From positions 38,866,395-38,930,394 of the forward strand of contig OZ024883.1 in assembly GCA_964017185.1 (NCBI GenBank): a DNA stretch of 64,000 bases, in the 5' to 3' direction. Numbering within the stretch: position 1 is the stretch's first letter; each line of letters begins with the position of its first letter. Positions 42,668-54,234 of the stretch are shown one piece after another. Source of the stretch: Rugalucina vietnamica (lineage: Eukaryota; Mollusca; Bivalvia; Lucinida; Lucinidae). The notes under the pieces are model-generated. The model was not told the DNA's origin, did no database searches, and saw only the letters and a program-made list of their open reading frames with translations. A program made the position numbers and the translations under genes.

Positions 42668-42932
42668 TTACAATTAGCATGTTTAGTATTTCAAAGTATT
42701 TTTTCTCTTCGCATTATGTAATTTCATGTACTTTCAATAAATGTTGGGACGATGAATGCATCCTGTTGTCATTTTACACCAATATGTATAGTAAGTTTGT
42801 CGTTCGTTCAGCGCAAGCTACTCTTCTGTTGAGTCCACCTGCAGACGATGTTATTGTTATTAAATGGTGTTAGAAGGTCGGCTGAAAAATATCATGTCCA
42901 GTATGCAAGTCAAACACATTACAGTTTTTGTA

Positions 42933-43877
42933 TACACATGGAAATAAGTTAGGGAACACCTGTAATAATGTGACTACCAACTTTGGACTGTATATATCCT
43001 TCTTTGTAAAAAATATGAAGATTGTTTTGACAATTTGTCAGAATCTGTAGTCTCCAAAGTTGCTTCTATGTGAAAATGGTTAGCATCAAACATAAACGGC
43101 GGTGGAGAGCGGCCATCTTTTCTTCAGAAAATGTTTACTAAATTTAAGAAACGTACCGCTAGTCTTTGCGATAACTTCATTATTTGAACTCAACGTTTAC
43201 GTTGTCGTAATTTTTTGTAAGCGTAAAGCTGAGACATTGCTTGTGGAAGTTTGATCATAAATTCTTTATTTTTTGACCGACTGTCGGCGGTAGATCCATA
43301 CTTTTCCGGGGGTAGATTTCATGTCCACATTTTGTTCTTTCGGTATACATTTTGCCCGTTGAAAATGTTGGGCCAGATATTCGATATGACCCTTTAGGAA
43401 TCTAAACATGTACTTTATGGTTATAGTGTCCTAGAGAAATTATTCTTTTACGGCTTTATTTGCAAAATATCCAAGAATTTTGCTTTCCATAGAAATCAAT
43501 GCAAACTGTATATTTTGTATGATTAGTTGGTTTGGAGATGAAACATGAAGTTTTAGGTCCGAAGTTGTTTATTCATTCAGAACGATCAGATTCAACATTT
43601 TATTCCTGTTTTGCTTTCAAAAAATAAGTTTTGCGGAGCGCAGAAGCAAAAAAGGCAAACTGGTATTCAGTATAAGTGGAGTTTTTCATCTATGGCATAT
43701 TGTATCCACCGTAGCACAAAGAAAAAATGTTGTAAATTTCCATAAATTGGTCTGTAGCTAGGCCAAGGTATGAAATATATGTGATAAAAATTTCAGTATC
43801 ACCAGAAAAAAGAAAAAAGGATTTTTTTAAACTTTTCCCAAGGGCTAAAAGTGTTCCCTAACTTATTTCCATGTGTA
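42933..43877. mobile_element. 945-bp Tc1/mariner-like non-autonomous element
   Basis: Perfect 27-bp terminal inverted repeats beginning TACACATGGAAATAAGTTAG and ending GGGAACAC, flanked by TA on both sides (42931-42932 and 43878-43879). TA duplication is the hallmark of the Tc1/mariner superfamily. The interior has no transposase frame. Confidence 0.88.
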
Positions 43878-43879
43878 TA

Positions 43880-44125
43880 TTATCTAAAATATACATATGT
43901 ACATTATACAGAATCCCGACTCTTGAAACAACATGAAACGGACTAAAAGTTCTATGGCATGTCTGGTTTGTTTTGTGGACATTGCAGTTGTATACACTTA
44001 CCCACAAGACGTAGGTTACAATTCTTAAAAATTTGTTTACAGCTAATATACCATTGGCATTAAGTTAAGCATATCTAATAGGCGAACTTCATTTGATATT
44101 TTGGAACGCTAAGAATGAGGCTTGG
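43880..44125. other. Non-coding stretch, nothing recognised
   Basis: No frame, repeat family or splice context seen. Confidence 0.35.
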
Positions 44126-44129
44126 TTAG

Positions 44130-44335
44130 GGGGCTAGGCCATATCCATCCCATAACCCAAAATAAACCGTCCAAAATATCCCATATCCCAAAATTAATTT
44201 AACTTCTTGTATCCCAAAATAAATTCCAATAGCCCATATCCCAAAATTCCTAAATATCCCATATCCCAAAATAAAAAAAAAACACAAATATCCCAGTATC
44301 CCTTAAAAATAGGCCAATCCCGTATCCCAAAATAC
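44130..44335. repeat. Degenerate minisatellite ATATCCCAAAAT
   Basis: The 11-12 bp word ATATCCCAAAAT/ATATCCCATATCCC recurs about a dozen times. Confidence 0.8.
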
Positions 44336-44552
44336 CCTATACAAGCCTCAAGAATTATATTCATTTGAACAAAATTCCAAACATTTTGTTATGGATTTTG
44401 ACAAAAACAATATACCAGTCATTTAATAAAGAAAAGATAATTAATGCACGAGTTTGCAAAGGGCTGTAACTGCTAACTGAGAGATTTTATATGAAAAAAT
44501 ACGGAGGCCAAAGTTGAGCACAGTTTCTCAGGAAACATTAAGACAGTGGAAT

Positions 44553-46084
44553 TGTTTAGCTCACCTGAGTCGAAGGCTCACAGGTGAGCTTATAGTATAC
44601 CAATGCTCCGTATTCCGTCGTCGTCGTTGTCGTCGTCCACACTTTTCAAAAATCTTCTCCTCTGAAACCACTCGGCCGATCAAGCCAAACTTCATGTGCC
44701 ACTCGGCCGATCAAAGCCAAACTTCATGTGGACCATCCTTAGGAAGGGGGAACGAAAGCTTATATAAATGGTCCAGGTCACATGACCAAGATGGCCGCCA
44801 TGGCTATAAATAGCACAAACCTTTAAAAATCTTCTTCTCCATAACCAGAAGGCCTATGATTTTGAAATTGGCATGAAGCATCAGGTAATGGAGCTCTATA
44901 AAGTTTGTATAAATCATGACCCTTGGATGACCTTGACCTATTTTATGGCAAGGTCAACATAGGTCGCCCATTCATTTGAATGGGGAAAATTGTTAAATAT
45001 GATTTGAAGGGTATAACTTGCAGGAAATGGGCAAATGGACAGAATATTTATTTTTATGAAATAAGTTTGTCCCCAGGGGGTTGTCTGCCCATGTGCTGAT
45101 ACTATATACATGTATATGACCATAATATTCAAACATCTTCTCCTCTGAAACCGCTTGGCCAATCAAAGCCAAACTATATATAGAACATCGTTAGGAAGGG
45201 GCAATATTTAATTTGTATAAATGGTCAAGGTCACATTACCAAGATGGCCGCCATGGCTATAAGTAGCAAAAAGCTTTAAAAATCTTCTTCTCCAGAACTA
45301 GAAGGCCTATGGTTTTGAAACTTGGCATGAAGCATCAGGCAAAGGAGCTCTACAAATTTTTATATAAATCATGACCCTTGGATGACCTTGACCTATTTTA
45401 CGACAAGGTCAACATAGTTCGCCCATGCATCTGAATGGGGAAAATTGTTTAAATATGATGTGAAGAAGAAAACATGCAGGAAAGGGGCAAATAGACAGAA
45501 TATTTATGTTTATGAAAAACATCTGTCCCCAGGGGTTTATCTGCCACTGCCCCGGGGCTATATACGTGTACATGACCATAATATTCAAACATCATCTGCT
45601 CTGAAACTTCTTGGCCAATCAGAGTCAAACTTTATGTGGAGGATCGTTACGAAGGTGCAATCAAAGTTTGTATAAATGGTCAAGGTCACATGACCAAGAT
45701 GGCTGCCATGGCTAAAAATAGCAAAACAGTTAAAAATCTTCTTTTCAAGAACTAGAAGGCCTATGATTTTGAAACTTGTCATGAAGCATCAGGCAATTAA
45801 GTTCTATAACATTTGCATAAATCATGACCCTTGTCAACTTAAGTCGTCCATGCATTTGAATGGGGAAAATTGTTACAATGTCATTTGAAGGGTAAAACTT
45901 GCAATAAATTGTCAAATGAACAGAATATTTATGATTTAAAAACGAAATTGTCTCCAGAGATTGCTCTGAGCCTGCCCCGGAGTTATACATGACGTATGTA
46001 TATTACCATTCTAGTCAAACAAGTTTATTGGTATAATCTCAGGTCTCAGGTGAGCGTTTACATGACCATTGGTCCTCTGGTCTT
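44553..46084 (-). mobile_element. Tandem-core, hairpin-ended element, inverted copy
   Basis: Same family as 9487-12352, in reverse. It begins TTAGCTCACCTGAG with hairpin GAGTCGAAGGCTC, carries three core units about 459 bp apart (GACCAAGATGGCCGCCATGG near 44782, 45239 and 45691), and ends GGTGAGCGTTTACATGACCA, TTGGTCCTC. Confidence 0.7.
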
Positions 46085-46193
46085 TTAATTTTCTAAGAAT
46101 TTAGTTTTGAGCACCCAGTTTCAGAATATGCTGAAAAATGTCCACTGACATCATAGATAAATTTACCACTTCCGATTTATAATATTGGGTGTA

Positions 46194-46920
46194 TCATCCC
46201 CTCTGTCGAATAACAACTTGGCACCTTCTGATCTTGGAAGTCACTAGTTTCATGCGCTTTTCACGTAGTATCCTGTCCCACTCCTCCAGCGGAGCTTGGT
46301 AAAGCTCGCAACTATTGGACATGGCTGGTTCCCGGTTTCGAACTCGGCGGCCGAGCTCGTCCAACAAGTGGTCGATGGAATTCAAGTCTGGCGAGAAGCT
46401 CGGCAATGGAGATAAAACGGTACAAGTAGGCAAAGATCAGGAAAAGGCGCAATCAGAAAAAAGATTCCCACTCCAAAAACCGAGGTGGGAAAAAAACCAA
46501 ACTAACAATCAGGTACTTATACCATGAAACATATCGTTAGCCGAATGAGCAGCTATTTTCCCAATAGGTGGCCACTCAGTTACCTTAACTAAAAATATGA
46601 AAACACACCTAGGGCGCCAACAGCACAAAAAAAATTTAAACACCAAGACATAAAACAAAAAGAACCACCACAGAAGAATCGAGCAATGTAGTGCTAATTT
46701 GTGTATTCCTCGATAGTGCCTGCACGATGAGGCCTTGCATTATCATATTGTAGTACCATATTTTGGCCGTTACAGGAGAAGGAAGGGCCTAACGACGGGT
46801 TCAAGAGTCTCGTTCCGTCAATTTGGAAATTTAAAGTACCGTTCACCCCTTTTAAATCAAGAATGTGATCAGAAGAGAATGCACTCCACACCATCTGCCC
46901 TGCCACAGTTCCTTGCACCC
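46194..46920 (-). pseudogene. Tc1-like transposase relic, split by a dispersed repeat
   Basis: The minus strand from 46920 reads SDHILDLKGVNGTLNFQ, then NGQNMVLQYDNARPHRAG, which is the second catalytic Asp region of Tc1 DDE transposases. After a 260-bp insertion (46419-46682) it continues PSFSPDLNSIDHLLDELGRR and EEWDRI, the third catalytic region, where the usual IEH reads IDH. The word CATTGC occurs at both edges of the insertion, a probable 6-7 bp target duplication. The N-terminal DNA-binding part is missing. Confidence 0.82.
46419..46682 (+). repeat. GGTACAAGTAGGCAA dispersed repeat inside Tc1 transposase
   Basis: GGTACAAGTAGGCAAAGATC at the start; AAGAACCACCACAGAAGAAT at the end. Its position inside a recognisable coding sequence shows that the family is mobile. 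Confidence 0.85.
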
Positions 46921-46924
46921 GTTT

Positions 46925-47730
46925 TGTAGTACCATATTATGGCCGTTAGGGGAGTTAAGGAAGGGCCAAGTGCTTTCAGCCAGTTACGTAGTCATTTCAT
47001 TTCAGCCTCTCTCATGCCAACAATTCACCATTTTAACCTTCACTTGTCTTTCTTTGTGGCATATTTTTCATAAAAACTGTTTTGAAGACTTGGTAAATTA
47101 AATTACCAAAATGCAAAGAATAATCATGTTTGTTTAGCATCTTGTGCACATTGCTGTCACTCGAGCTTCTCGCACGTAATCAGTGTTGCATTAACTGAAG
47201 TTTTATTCCTAGCATACTGATTCATATATAGATAAAAAATCAAATCTGAAATTTTATTTTAAGACTTTCAAATTTGAGGTCGCATACAAATATGCTTAAC
47301 TTTATGCCAATAGTATATGTACATATACACGCATTACACGTACATAATCTGAATCTATATGGTATGAGATATTTCACTGCCCAAATGTTATTTGCCAATG
47401 GAAAACAATGATCCGGAGCTAGTGCCATCTAAACCAAAGTACCACCCTTAAAGGTTAAGAAGCATCAAAGAGAGCATATGATAAGCTACTGGTTCAAAAA
47501 GAGAATATTATGTATTTGATGTTTTTAAAATGTTTTTAGTTTAAATTACGATGTCTGCGCAAGTACAATGTACCAAATACAATGTACCAACTGGGAATGC
47601 AGTGTATTTTCTTGTCAACTGGCACAATCAACAATTCACAATTATTTGCTCATATTCATCTTGTCTTGAAGGTTGTTCATGTGATAGAAAGACGGAAATC
47701 AGGTAATATGTTGTTACAAACGTATAGTGT
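46925..47730. other. Intergenic stretch
   Basis: 46925-46975 duplicates 46750-46795 (GTAGTACCATATTTTGGCCG), an internal duplication at the edge of the Tc1 relic. No gene seen beyond it. Confidence 0.4.
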
Positions 47731-47734
47731 AATA

Positions 47735-48011
47735 CATTACGAAAACTTCCCCATGCAATATACAGAGATTTTTAAAGTTATAAAAAATAACATTTATTTT
47801 GTAGAAAGAAATTGATGTTTTTCTTATTTGCTCAAAACATAGATTGTGGGTACATGTTAGAACTTCCTCGGCAAGGCGGTTCTAACGAGTACCCACAATC
47901 CAAGTTTTGGAGCAAAAATAAGAAAAATAGGTATACCCCCGCATATCCAGTTTTGCTATAGTAAAGTGGGGTTTAAGGGGGTATACATTTCACGGACATG
48001 TTTCCCTGATG
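47735..48011 (+). mobile_element. Hairpin MITE with 19-bp flanking duplication
   Basis: Left CATTACGAAAACTTCCCCATG, right CACGGACATGTTTCCCTGATG, hairpin in the centre. ACAAACGTATAGTGTAATA ends immediately before it (47716-47734) and ACAAACGTATAGTGCAATA follows three bases after it (48015-48033). Confidence 0.86.
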
Positions 48012-48215
48012 ATAACAAACGTATAGTGCAATATGCTTGAACGTGCCGGTTTTACATAGATTTGCATTTGTTGACTGGACTGCTTCAAAATGAGTATTTT
48101 TCAACAATGAGTTTGTTTTATGGTAAGCAAGGCAAGGCCACGTGCAATTGTACCCCTTTTCTGTTTCTTAATCATGTGAATATAGCCGGCACGGTCAAAG
48201 TGATTAAGGGGTAAA

Positions 48216-48600
48216 AAATAGCTGTGTTTCCGCTGACATGCCGAAAAAATCAGGGTCGGTAGGTAGGCAAATCTTTTTTATATTTTCTCTAATTTTTACT
48301 TGTTGAAAACCAGGAAAAATGGTAATATGCAACTTAATTCATCTCAAATACAATGTACATGTACTAGAAAATGACAGACATTGAAGTTTAAAACATAAAG
48401 AAAGTTAAATAAAGTAATTTTAAATATAATTATTCTTGCAGATTTGACTTATTTTAAGCCATATGTCCATTTACCTGAAAATTTCAAGGGTCGGTAGGGA
48501 TGAAAATCTATTTTATTTTCTTTCAAAATGGCGATAAAACTACAGGGTTGGCAAAAACAATCGGGGTCGGTCGGGTTAGCGGAAACACAGCTATTATTTT
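48216..48600. mobile_element. MITE with ATAGCTGTGTTTCCGCT ends
   Basis: AATAGCTGTGTTTCCGCTGA at left and AGCGGAAACACAGCTATT at right are inverted. GGGTCGGTAGG words lie just inside both ends. A second copy is at 54235-54600. Confidence 0.8.
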
Positions 48601-48856
48601 TGTTCGGCCTCACTATACATTTCTCCTCACAATCATTGTAAGGCTTTACATCATTAAGTTTTCAGGATCAGGATCAGGATAACTCTTAACGACACATTAT
48701 TCTCTAAAGGATTATATATAATTAAAATAAGACGCATGTCAATGGGCATGGTCACTAGTTGATCAAATAGTCACCGACAGGCAGCTGCGCTATTTCGCCT
48801 GATGCATGAATGCATTATAAAGATATTATTTTTTTTTTTATTTCGCCAACTTAAAG

Positions 48857-49469
48857 TTGAGGCTGTGGATGGTTTGGTCAGGTACCTCGTTGCGAGAAAT
48901 AAGAGGGAAACAAATCCCGGGGAGGAAATTCAACCTGACGTGCTGGAGAAAGCATTCCAATTTATTGACAATGATCACGACGGTTATATTACTGACGACG
49001 AAATATCCGGTATACTCGCAGTTTTGATAGGTATGGAGAAGAGTAGGAGTGTCGCTAATGAGATAATCAACGAATCAGACACAAACAGCGATGGTAGACC
49101 TGAATTTGAAGGTATGGAGACATTTTTATAAGTTTGACATTCTGGCATTTTTATTTGTTTTCCTGTTATTACGGGGAAAAGGTCACTCTTTAGAATGTAC
49201 AAAGTATTGCGACTAAAACAAGGTCAGAAAGGAAAATAAAAGTATGTGACGACAAACTTAATTTCAAATTGATGCTTTGATAAGGGAAATGACTACAGTA
49301 CCTACAATACAAACTTTCTAATACTGATACCACGTCGCACTTTGAACAAAAATGGACGGTCACCCAAAGCACAACACAATTATCTTGTATCATTTGAAGA
49401 TAAGGATTTAATTTTCTAATTAGGCTGTATCATCGTTTTCTTTCAGAATTTTTGATGTTCAATGAATGA
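48857..49469 (+). CDS. Calmodulin-like EF-hand protein, last two coding exons
   Basis: Exon 48857-49111 (acceptor CTTAAAG; a second AG five bases on is possible) and exon 49447-49469 (acceptor TTTCTTTCAG) join across donor GAAG|GTATGG. The first encodes a helix, a canonical EF loop DNDHDGYITDDE, a linker helix and the start of a second loop (DTNSDGRPEFE). The second adds the invariant Glu and FLMFNE, then TGA, restoring loop position 12. The second loop has Pro where Ile is usual at position 8, so its calcium affinity may be reduced. These exons form one EF-hand pair, as in a calmodulin or troponin C C-lobe. The N-terminal exons were not found upstream in the window. Confidence 0.72.
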
Positions 49470-50090
49470 TTTCATAACCATGAGAGTGTTGTCCTGATGC
49501 CTCTACAAATAAGTAAAATCTGATTTACTCTCATTTAATGTTTTATTTTGTTCATAATGTGATACAGAATTCCATGTATGTCACCACAAAATACATTGTA
49601 TTCTAGAATGACAAAGAGCATGTCTGCGTGATGTATGCCCCTTCTATTGCATAATTTTTAAAGTAAACAATGGTTACGGGACATGCAGTACGCTTACACC
49701 TTCTTTGTTCTTATCAAATCGATGCTCCTTTGGGCGTCTTGATGTGACGACCTTAAAAAAAAGTTCTCAGTGCGATCATTGACGTTTATTATTTGATATA
49801 TTCTTTTTTCCTTTTTTCCTTCTTTCTCCTTTTTAAATCAATTTTGAGTTAAGTTTGACACATTACAACTGTAAAGTAAAAACTTGTTATACTATGCTTC
49901 AACTTGTGTGACATCATCGATATTAATCTTCTATATATGTTTATGCTGATTATTCATGTTCATATATGTACATAATATTGTAGTACCTTTGGAGAGGGCG
50001 AAATAAGGCTCTGTCTGTGCCCAATCCGTGTCACATGTATGTATTATATGTTGACTAAAATTTCTAATAAATAAATACATAAATAATGTG
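49470..50090. other. Downstream of the EF-hand gene
   Basis: Presumed 3-prime UTR and intergenic DNA. AATAAATAAATACATAAATA at about 50066 is a possible poly(A) signal, though distant. Confidence 0.4.
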
Positions 50091-50093
50091 ATA

Positions 50094-51496
50094 CAGTGGT
50101 GTTATGGCTAAAAACCCATTTTTGCACAGTTCGCGCTGATCACTTGTGATTTTTCGCGACGAAACCACCGCGAAATGTCACCGGCCAAGGGAAAATTTAA
50201 ACGTTTAATCGGTTAATTTTTTTCGCCGCGAAATTCCAATTTTCGCGGTGAAATTTCGCGGTGTTTCGCGGCGAAATTCGTTTTTTTTAAAGTTTACAAC
50301 AGGTAAGTTTAAATTTCCTACTTCGCCGCGAAACACGGCGAAATACATGTAAATGTTAACATAAAATTATTTATTTTTTATTAATTTAATGACCACAATA
50401 TGATTCATCTGTTCCTAGTATAGATCGTGATTTACGTGCACATTAATAGTATGAACATTTATGCATGTATAGAATGAAAAACGTGCATAATGCGACTTTT
50501 CCAATGGTATTACATGGTACGATAGCGAAATCACGGATAGACGAAAATATTTATAACGTAATGAGCCAGCTCGCTGAATCTAACTTTGTTTGTTTGTTTT
50601 AATAGATGCTTTACGTCCCAATCAACAGCAATGGTCATGTTGGGACGCTGCCTCCATTTTATTGGACGTCATGATACCAACAAGTGTTTGAAATATAACC
50701 ATCCCTTTAAGCCAATACTGCTTATATGTATGGATGGTTTGACTTGAAACCATTTTTCCAATGCAGACACAGACCTGAGCGGTAAACCAGTAATCAGATG
50801 ATCAGTCAATAGCGTATAAGCTTTGCCTGGAGGCACAAACATCCCATTTGTTTCTTGAGGTCCCAATAGGCAGGGGCCATCTAACTCTGTGCCTTGTTTT
50901 GTAGCACAAACATTGTCTAAAGGGTATTGCTCAATTAACAGTTTGATTCCTTGCTTTTTTTAACATTTTCCTCTTTTCCTCAATTCCTTCACTTTATAGC
51001 GTTTAAGGTGTGAACTGCAATAACTTAATTTGCGATCAAGCATCTAAAACGACAAAACAAAAAGAGACATATTGACATTTGGGCTTGCTGGTTACCACTC
51101 TGGTCACCCTCTATGAATACCAGCACAAGACTGATCGTAATCATATCGATTTATGCGCTCGTATTACACAAAATTAGTGTACAAGTATGAACTACAATAC
51201 TTTATTTTATACACAGTATCCTCCTTTTTTTCTAGTATACAATGAGGTTTTGACATTCGACATGCATCCATGTGTTCCAAGCCATTCGTACATGTGGATT
51301 TTTATACACAAATGTACATGTGGATTTTTATATACAAAGTCGGTATACACTTTGGTCATGTCAGAATGTGTTCGAATTAAAATGAAATTGAAACAATAAA
51401 ACTTTTGTGACTGTCGGGACTAAAACGATAAATATATAAAATTGAAACGAAAACAAAATATTGATACGACTTGAAATGATATAAAAACATCCAAAT

Positions 51497-51535
<39 letters not shown>

Positions 51536-51752
51536 GTTTGTGACTGTCATCTTTTTCGCCGCGAAACACCGCGAAACACCAGTATAATCATTTTTATATG
51601 TAAAGACAGGTATACTTTTTCGCTGTGTTCCGCCGCGAAATTCCGCGCTGACTTTTATTTTTCACACAATTTCGCCGCGAAATTTTACAATTAGCCGTCA
51701 ACAAATTAGCCGTTAAAACGGCTAATTTGGGTTTTTAGCCATAACACCGCTG
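50094..51752. mobile_element. 1.66-kb TA-flanked element rich in TTTCGCCGCGAAA palindromes
   Basis: Left CAGTGGTGTTATGGCTAAAA and right TTTTAGCCATAACACCGCTG are inverted over about 25 bp with one mismatch; TA on both sides (50092-50093, 51753-51754). Subterminal regions repeat the palindrome TTTCGCGGCGAAA/TTCGCCGCGAA about ten times. No transposase frame. Contains a nested repeat at 50590-50930. Confidence 0.83.
50590..50930. repeat. Dispersed repeat shared with 58610-58930
   Basis: Both copies share GCAATGGTCATGTTGGGACG, CTGCCTCCATTTTATTGG, TATGGATGGTTTGACT and ACCAGTAATCAGATGATC. About 340 bp, well diverged; class unknown. Confidence 0.7.
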
Positions 51753-51754
51753 TA

Positions 51755-52155
51755 CATACAATTGTCATAATATGCAAATAAATATGCTAGCCATATTGTT
51801 ATATTCGTACTTTATGCAGTATGAAGTAGTGTCCTAAAGGCTTTTCTTTTTTCGCCTGGTGTCCGGATAAACATTTTCAGTCTTCTAATTGTATCCATAT
51901 CTATTGCTACTGGAACCCGTTCAACTGCGTTTGGTATTCAGATAAATGTCCGTTTCAGGATTATTTTAGCTCATATGAGACGGGCCAATCAGGAGGTGGT
52001 TCAAAACGGGAGTACTCCATGTAAAAGAAACAACACTATGTTCATTTTATTTGTATTTATATATCCGACAATATTTCTCGTTTCAATGAAAAAACAATTC
52101 CCAGCGGGCACATGACGTCAGGTGCCTGCTGGGATATTGGGAAATCGAATTTCTT
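51755..52155. other. Non-coding stretch, nothing recognised
   Basis: Possible 3-prime UTR of the minus-strand ubiquitin-like exon at 52162; no frame seen. Confidence 0.35.
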
Positions 52156-52161
52156 GCCCAG

Positions 52162-52307
52162 TCAGTTCATTGGCGTCAGTTTAAGTGAGCTACCATGTCT
52201 GATATTGTAGTCAGCTAACGTCATGACGTCGTCCAATACCGTGTCGTTGTGTGTCAGAGCCAGTGGCATAGTGACGTCGTAAAGCAATTTGGCTGTGTTT
52301 TTGAATT
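52162..52307 (-). CDS. Last exon of a ubiquitin-like domain protein
   Basis: 146 bp after acceptor TTTTTTCTTCAG, ending at TGA. Encodes FKNTAKLLYDVTMPLALTHN and then VLDDVMTLADYNIRHGSSLK with a short tail. The second stretch resembles the ubiquitin segment D-x-x-TLxDYNIxxxSxLxL, so this is probably the C-terminal half of a ubiquitin-like fold without a diglycine end. An exon with the N-terminal half may be at 55005-55167, but the phases do not join directly, so an intermediate exon or a different donor is needed. Confidence 0.5.
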
Positions 52308-52627
52308 CTGAAGAAAAAATAAACATTTCTAAAATAAGATTAGAGTGAGATAGAGATTGACAGGTGGTGTAATTGATGAAATTCGAAGGCAAAAAAAGTG
52401 TACTTATTGGCAATATTCGGAGAATTGTGTCAGCCTCTGTAATCAACAGTTTTGAAACAAGTTTAAGTGTGAAATTTTACCGTGACGCGAACACCCGTTA
52501 GAACTGAAGAAAGTTGAAGACTGACACTCGCATAATCTCCAGACATTATACTGTATACACTACAGCTATATGATTGTCAGATATTAAAGTCTTGAAATAT
52601 GCCGACTGGACGTGCAAAGTATAATTT

Positions 52628-53082
52628 TTTTATGCTGTAACTAATGGGAAAGAGGTAGGAGTGTTTACCAATCGGCACCAAGCCGGGGATTTAGTACTGA
52701 GATATGCCAATGCCCAGTACAAACGTTTTGTGGTTAAACAGCGACTCCGCGGGTGCTATGCTCACTGCCGGATATACGGATGATACCATTTTTGATGGGA
52801 CAAATAGTTTCAGCAGAAAGGACTACGAACAAAAAAGACAAAAACATGCTAGCAAGACAAATCCAACAACAGGAATCAGCAGAGAACCAACAACGTTCTT
52901 CACAGAATACAGTACCTACAGTCTATATTGATGGTAGCTGCATAAGGAACGGGACTGCTTCTGTTCAGGCAGGAATCGGTCTATTTTGGGGTGACGGTCA
53001 TCCGTGGAACAGTAGCATTTCTCTTACCACTGACAGCACACACACGAATAACAAAGCAGAGTTAATGGCAGTAGTTGTCTAG
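52628..53082 (+). pseudogene. RNase H1-like pseudogene fragment
   Basis: Frame 1 from 52628 reads FYAVTNGKEVGVFTN and LRYANAQYKRF, matching the N-terminal hybrid-binding domain of RNase H1. A shifted frame then gives VYIDGSCIRNGTASVQAGIG and TNNKAELMA, the start of the RNase H catalytic domain with its first Asp and the Glu. It stops just after the Glu, lacking the remaining catalytic residues. Contiguity without introns and the frameshifts suggest a decayed, truncated copy, perhaps retroposed. A GT after AELMA would allow an exon reading, which I consider less likely. Confidence 0.6.
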
Positions 53083-53416
53083 CTACAAATACCCCCGCTC
53101 CCCCCAGGGGGAATTTTCTACACTATGATTTTCTAAAAGTACATTGAAAAAACAATCAAACCCAGTTTTCTGCCATCTGGAAGTGGTAGCGTTTGTGTTT
53201 TACGATATGTTTCATTTTATTACCCTGTATATTCAATGTTTGCGTTTTAATAATGTGGGCACACATACAAAATTGAAGATATCTCAGTCGTTTCTTATCC
53301 TAGACCATTGAACTTGGTCTCATTTTAATGCTTAGACATAGCCCTTTCATCCTGTGATAATACATGTTATAACAATCAAAGCACATTTAACTTTTTGTTT
53401 TTAATGGTTTCCATAA

Positions 53417-54215
53417 AAATAAGCTTAAAGAAAAATTTATATCATTCTGGACACGACAAATGGTAGATGATGAAAAAAAAATCGGCCTTGAACCTTACAT
53501 AGAAAATATTAATGATAAAGCAATTAGAAAATGTTTGAGTTTTTTAAAGGAGAACGCAATATTCAAAAGCAATACATTTTAAACTAAAGACCTAGTCAAG
53601 CAAAACATTTTGGCGCAACTTTTTTTTGAAATTGGTCAAGGAACTTGATAAGGCAGATATTGAAATTTGAAATTTTGGACCGAATTGATTTTTGGCGGCC
53701 ATTTTGAATATTTAATTAGAAAACTGTAAAATCTTAAACTTTGAATAAAAATCATATTTCAAAACTTGTATGGTGAAATATGGCTAGAACTGATAGTAAA
53801 TCAATAGTAGAAAACATTCAAACAAACATTAACAGAAAAATATTAATAGTGTTTCATTAATATTGATTATGCATATTTAATTAGGGTTTTATGGCGTCAC
53901 AAAGCCTCATGAATATCAAAGATGGAAACATTGATGTATATTCAAACCAACATAACTTTCTCAATCTGCATCCGATTATGATAAAACATGTACCATATTG
54001 TTAAGGAAAGACTTAAAAGCGAGTTCTTTCATTTAAGATGCATTGTATTTCAACCTTGCCTTTCCTTTAAGAATAAGTGCACATAGGCTGAGAATTGAAC
54101 GGGGTAGATATGTACTTGAAAATATTGAAGACAGGCTATGTTTATTATGTAAAACCATTGATGATGAGATTTTTTTTTGTAATTGTGCAAAATATGAAAG
54201 TCAAAGGACTTTATT
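53417..54215 (+). pseudogene. LINE ORF2 C-terminal relic
   Basis: 54050-54200 reads LRISAHRLRIERGRYVLENI, then RLCLLCKTIDDEIFFCNCAK, the C-terminal Cys-rich motif of non-LTR retrotransposon polyproteins (CxxC...HFxxxC pattern, His lost). Upstream 53420-53580 reads KEKFISFWTRQMVDDEKKIG, compatible with the region before it. Stops and frameshifts abound. Confidence 0.6.
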
Positions 54216-54234
54216 ATAATAAGGCGTAAAATAA

